A DNA stretch of 6,767 nucleotides from Alphaproteobacteria bacterium (GTDB lineage Bacteria; Pseudomonadota; Alphaproteobacteria; Micavibrionales; Micavibrionaceae): contig JAJFGT010000193.1 in the NCBI GenBank assembly GCA_021776015.1, positions 1 through 6,767 of the forward strand, in the 5' to 3' direction. Positions 3,828 through 6,767 of this stretch are shown piece after piece. Both the position numbers and the translations under genes were made by a program. Within the stretch, counting starts at the first letter, position 1. Each line of letters starts with the position of its first letter. The notes beneath the pieces were generated by a model that made no database searches, was not told where the DNA came from, and saw only the letters and a program-made list of their open reading frames with translations.

Positions 3828-6705
3828 CAGTATACCAACGCACGGCATCAGCATCCCGTGGTGATAAATCAGGGTAATCAGGATCTGATCCAACTTCGGG
3901 GAGGATTTTCCAACAGCGCTGACATTTCTTCCCTTGAGCTTTTTCAAAGACAACACCAATCAATGGCTGATTATTCAGTGTAAAAGCGTCCTCAGGGATT
4001 GTGTCTTCAATCACGGTTGCTTGAGAAGTAATGCAAATTTCAGCAGCCTCTTCATTATTGAGAAGGCCTGTATATGCATCCCTTACATAGATTTTAGGCG
4101 AAACCTCTAGTGATGAGCCTATTTCTTTGCTCGCTCTGTGAGGTTCAATCATGCCAAGGACAGCATTCCGAATTTCTTTAATTTTTTCCCATTTTATAGC
4201 GAGATTTTCATTTTTGTAATGATCAGGAAGAAGGACTGTTTGTGTTAAGTGAATGCTCTCGGTTTTTTCTCCAAAGGCGGGTTTATGTTCCCATGCCTCT
4301 TCGGCAGTAAAGCTTAGGACGGGTGCAATGCGTTTAACTAACCAATCAAAAAGGGTCGCCATGACAGTTCTACAGGCGCGCCATTCAAGGGAATCCTGAC
4401 GATCGCAATAGAGGCGGTCTTTACGGATATCAAAATAGAAGGATGAGAGTTCATCATTACAAAAATCATGGATGATCTTCATCACAGGGCTAAAATTATA
4501 ATCATCAATTTCAGTGCTGATCTTTTTGTCAGTTTCAGAAAGCTGGTGAAGAATATATTTCTCCAGCTCTGGAAGCTCTGAAAAATCAACTTTTTCGGAT
4601 TCATTAAAGCCTTCAAGTGATCCCAACAAAAAGCGTAATGTGTTTCGAATACGGCGATAAAGATCGGATGAATATTTAAGCGTGTCTTTCCCAATTTTAA
4701 TATCATTGGAATAATCAGATGTGATCGCCCATAATCTTAAAATATCAGCGCCATGTTTGTTAATAATTTCAAGAGGATCGACAACATTCCCAAGGGACTT
4801 GGACATTTTATAACCCTTGTCATCCAGAACAAATCCATGTGTTAAAACGGCTTTGAAGGGGGCGTGCCCCTTTGTTCCACAGGCTTCAAGAAGAGAGGCT
4901 TGAAACCAGCCTCTATGCTGATCTGAGCCTTCAAGATAAAGATCAGCCTTTTCTTGTGCAAGCTCAGCTCTATCATCAACAACAAAGGCATGTGTTGAAC
5001 CAGACTCAAACCAGACGTCCACAATATCAAAGACTTTTTTATAATGATCAGGGTTATGGTTGGTTCCTTTAAAGAAAATACTGTTTTCTTGGCTCCACCA
5101 TGCATCTGATCCTTGTTCTTCAAAAATCTTAACAATATTATTAAGGATTGTTTCGTCAATCAAAGGGGCGTTTGTTTCTTTATCAATGAAGATAGCAATA
5201 GGAACTCCCCATGATCGTTGACGAGAGATACACCAATCAGGACGTTGCTCAACCATGGCCGTAATCCGATTTTCTCCTTGTGCAGGAATCCATTGAGTAT
5301 CCTTGATAGCAGAGAGCGCTTTTGTACGAAGATTGAGATCATTATCCATGGCAATAAACCATTGAGGTGTTGTACGGAAAATCACAGGAGCTTTGGAGCG
5401 CCATGAGTGGGGGTATTCGTGACGCAAAGAGCCTTTTGAGAGCAGCATTCCTGCTTCATTCATGGCCTTGAGAACAGCAAAATTTCCATCCCCAAGCTTT
5501 CCTTCTTGTGTATAAACCTCAAGCCCTGCAAATAAAGGCACATGGGCTCTGAATTTTCCATCATCTGTGACATTGTCAGTGACCTCAATATCATTAGCCA
5601 TTCCGAGGTTAAAGTCGTCTTCTCCGTGTCCTGGGGCGATATGCACAAATCCTGTTCCTGCCTCGTTCGTTACAAAGTCACCGCAAAGCGCAGGGACATC
5701 AAAGTCATATCCCTGTTTGTGAAGAGGGTGCGCACATTTTGTGCCTTTAAGGCTTTCGCCAGTAAATGTCTCTGACGCCGACCATTCTTCGATCTTTGCT
5801 TGTGTTTTTATGCTCTCAGCAAGTGCTGTTGCAAGGACCAGTTTTTCACCTACGATGGCTCCGCTCCCTTCGGCAACAGAATCCACAGTGTACACCGCAT
5901 ATTCAATATCCTCACCATAGGCAACAGCACGATTGCTCGGCATTGTCCAAGGTGTTGTTGTCCAGATTACAATCTTAGCATCCTGAAGGAGAGGGTTAGA
6001 GCTTTCAATGATTGGAAACTTAATCCAGATCGTGATTGATTTATGTTCTTTATATTCAATTTCTGCTTCGGCAAGGGCTGTTTCTTCAATCACAGACCAC
6101 ATGACAGGTTTAACACCTTTATAAAGCCCGCCATTTCTAAGGAATTTATGAATTTCTTGTGTGATAAGAGATTCCGCGCGTGTTGTCATGGTAAGATAGG
6201 GATTGTTCCAGTCAGCTATAACTCCCAATCGTTGAAATTGAGATGATTGAGTGTTGACCCAATTTTTAGCAAATTGACGGCATTCTTCACGAAAATCGAG
6301 AGGGGCAATATCATTTTTATTTTCCCCTGCATTTCTGTATTTTTCTTCAATTTTCCATTCAATTGGAAGACCATGACAGTCCCATCCTGGGACATAAGGC
6401 GTATCAAATCCATTCATACTTTTTGTTTTTATAACAATGTCTTTTATGATTTTGTTCATGGAGTGCCCGATATGAATATTCCCATTGGCATAAGGGGGGC
6501 CATCATGCAAAATAAATTTATCTCGTCCATGTGATTGTTCTCGTTGCTTCTGATAAAGATCCATCTTTGTCCATTTTTCAAGAATCGCAGGTTCTTTTTG
6601 AGAAAGATCCCCTCTCATAGGAAAATCTGTTTTTGGCAAGAAGACAGTTTCTTTGTAGAAATCAGCCTGTTCTGTTTTTTTAGTATCTTGTGTGTCTGAT
6701 GACAT
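3808..6705 (-). CDS. ileS: Isoleucyl-tRNA synthetase (IleRS), bacterial type
   Basis: This cytoplasmic class I synthetase attaches isoleucine to tRNA-Ile and hydrolyses mischarged valine. It is 965 residues long, close to other bacterial IleRS. The catalytic domain carries HIGH (78-81, in GPPYANGNIHIGH) and KMSKS (633-637), with 'GSDQHRGWFQ' (593-602) between them. The CP1 editing domain shows the threonine-rich TTTPWTMPSN (249-258) and HIAPGHGEDD (355-364); T249-T251, N258, H355 and D364 align with the editing residues of E. coli IleRS, so proofreading should be intact. The anticodon-binding helical region spans about 685-840. The C-terminal zinc site is incomplete: C928-x2-C931 is present, but the second pair, usually LCxRC, reads LSPRD (947-951), so Cys is replaced by Ser948 and Asp951. 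The start ATG lies 10 bases after GAGGG, and no in-frame upstream start exists in the window. No lspA follows; the next genes are convergent and the hairpin at 3793-3827 closes the gene. Confidence 0.98.
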   Translation of the reverse strand: MSSDTQDTKKTEQADFYKETVFLPKTDFPMRGDLSQKEPAILEKWTKMDLYQKQREQSHGRDKFILHDGPPYANGNIHIGHSMNKIIKDIVIKTKSMNGFDTPYVPGWDCHGLPIEWKIEEKYRNAGENKNDIAPLDFREECRQFAKNWVNTQSSQFQRLGVIADWNNPYLTMTTRAESLITQEIHKFLRNGGLYKGVKPVMWSVIEETALAEAEIEYKEHKSITIWIKFPIIESSNPLLQDAKIVIWTTTPWTMPSNRAVAYGEDIEYAVYTVDSVAEGSGAIVGEKLVLATALAESIKTQAKIEEWSASETFTGESLKGTKCAHPLHKQGYDFDVPALCGDFVTNEAGTGFVHIAPGHGEDDFNLGMANDIEVTDNVTDDGKFRAHVPLFAGLEVYTQEGKLGDGNFAVLKAMNEAGMLLSKGSLRHEYPHSWRSKAPVIFRTTPQWFIAMDNDLNLRTKALSAIKDTQWIPAQGENRITAMVEQRPDWCISRQRSWGVPIAIFIDKETNAPLIDETILNNIVKIFEEQGSDAWWSQENSIFFKGTNHNPDHYKKVFDIVDVWFESGSTHAFVVDDRAELAQEKADLYLEGSDQHRGWFQASLLEACGTKGHAPFKAVLTHGFVLDDKGYKMSKSLGNVVDPLEIINKHGADILRLWAITSDYSNDIKIGKDTLKYSSDLYRRIRNTLRFLLGSLEGFNESEKVDFSELPELEKYILHQLSETDKKISTEIDDYNFSPVMKIIHDFCNDELSSFYFDIRKDRLYCDRQDSLEWRACRTVMATLFDWLVKRIAPVLSFTAEEAWEHKPAFGEKTESIHLTQTVLLPDHYKNENLAIKWEKIKEIRNAVLGMIEPHRASKEIGSSLEVSPKIYVRDAYTGLLNNEEAAEICITSQATVIEDTIPEDAFTLNNQPLIGVVFEKAQGKKCQRCWKILPEVGSDPDYPDLSPRDADAVRWYTENKKAA

Positions 6706-6767
6706 TTTTATATAACCCTCATTCTTATCATATTGGGTGCTACTATTGCAGGATTATGAACGCTTTT
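6706..6767 (-). promoter_or_regulatory. ileS leader with ribosome-binding site
   Basis: This is the 62-base stretch upstream of ileS. Minus-strand GAGGG (6720-6716) is the clearest Shine-Dalgarno in the window, 10 bases before the start codon, with an AT-rich spacer. A TATGAT at 6732-6727 could be a -10 element, but I find no matching -35, and the promoter or an upstream gene may lie beyond the edge. I see no T-box-like structure in what is visible. Confidence 0.5.

Noticed and set aside
4842..5159. Minus-strand open frame of about 105 codons inside ileS
   Set aside because: It lies wholly within the strongly supported IleRS frame, out of phase, with no ribosome-binding site; it is a shadow frame.
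6706..6767. T-box or other riboswitch in the ileS leader
   Set aside because: The visible leader is only 62 bases, with no specifier loop or antiterminator hairpin, and T-boxes are typical of Gram-positive bacteria.
1..6767. CRISPR arrays, tRNA genes, IS elements or long direct repeats
   Set aside because: None was seen when reading both strands; all longer stretches are explained by genes or short intergenic regions.

Overview
The window looks like a chromosomal segment of a low-GC alphaproteobacterium. The evidence is the bacterial-type isoleucyl-tRNA synthetase, whose N-terminal 'TVFLPKT-FPMR' style opening and C-terminal 'KCxRCWKxLPEVG' block resemble alphaproteobacterial IleRS as I recall it, together with a standard ExoIII-type nuclease and AT-rich intergenic DNA. 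The genus cannot be fixed from this sequence. There are no tRNA or rRNA genes, insertion sequences, phage genes or CRISPR arrays.

Layout from left to right. Positions 1-198 hold an intergenic region with a promoter-like site and an imperfect inverted repeat, plus a possible start of a gene reading leftwards off the window. Positions 199-777 (+) encode a small lipoprotein of unknown function. It converges, about 20 bp apart, on a minus-strand lipoprotein of the alpha/beta-hydrolase fold (798-1727). Upstream of that gene, also on the minus strand, is xthA (exodeoxyribonuclease III, 1804-2571). Divergent from xthA is a compact, visibly AT-rich two-gene unit (2649-3764, +). It encodes an exported protein with an NTR/TIMP-like domain and a four-helix membrane protein of unknown function. 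It ends at a strong hairpin terminator that overlaps the last codons of ileS (3808-6705, -), which fills the rest of the window. A 62-base leader with a GAGGG ribosome-binding site lies upstream of ileS.

Two genes are housekeeping: ileS charges tRNA-Ile in the cytoplasm, and xthA repairs abasic sites and 3' ends. The other four complete genes all carry export or membrane signals: two lipoproteins, one secreted protein and one polytopic membrane protein. No shared pathway is evident. The 2649/3243 pair is the only convincing operon.

The most notable points are an Asp in place of the expected catalytic Ser in the nucleophile elbow of the lipoprotein hydrolase, loss of one of the two Cys pairs of the C-terminal zinc site of IleRS, and the uncharacterised NTR-domain plus membrane-protein pair. 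I found no clear sign of a wholly new multi-gene system.
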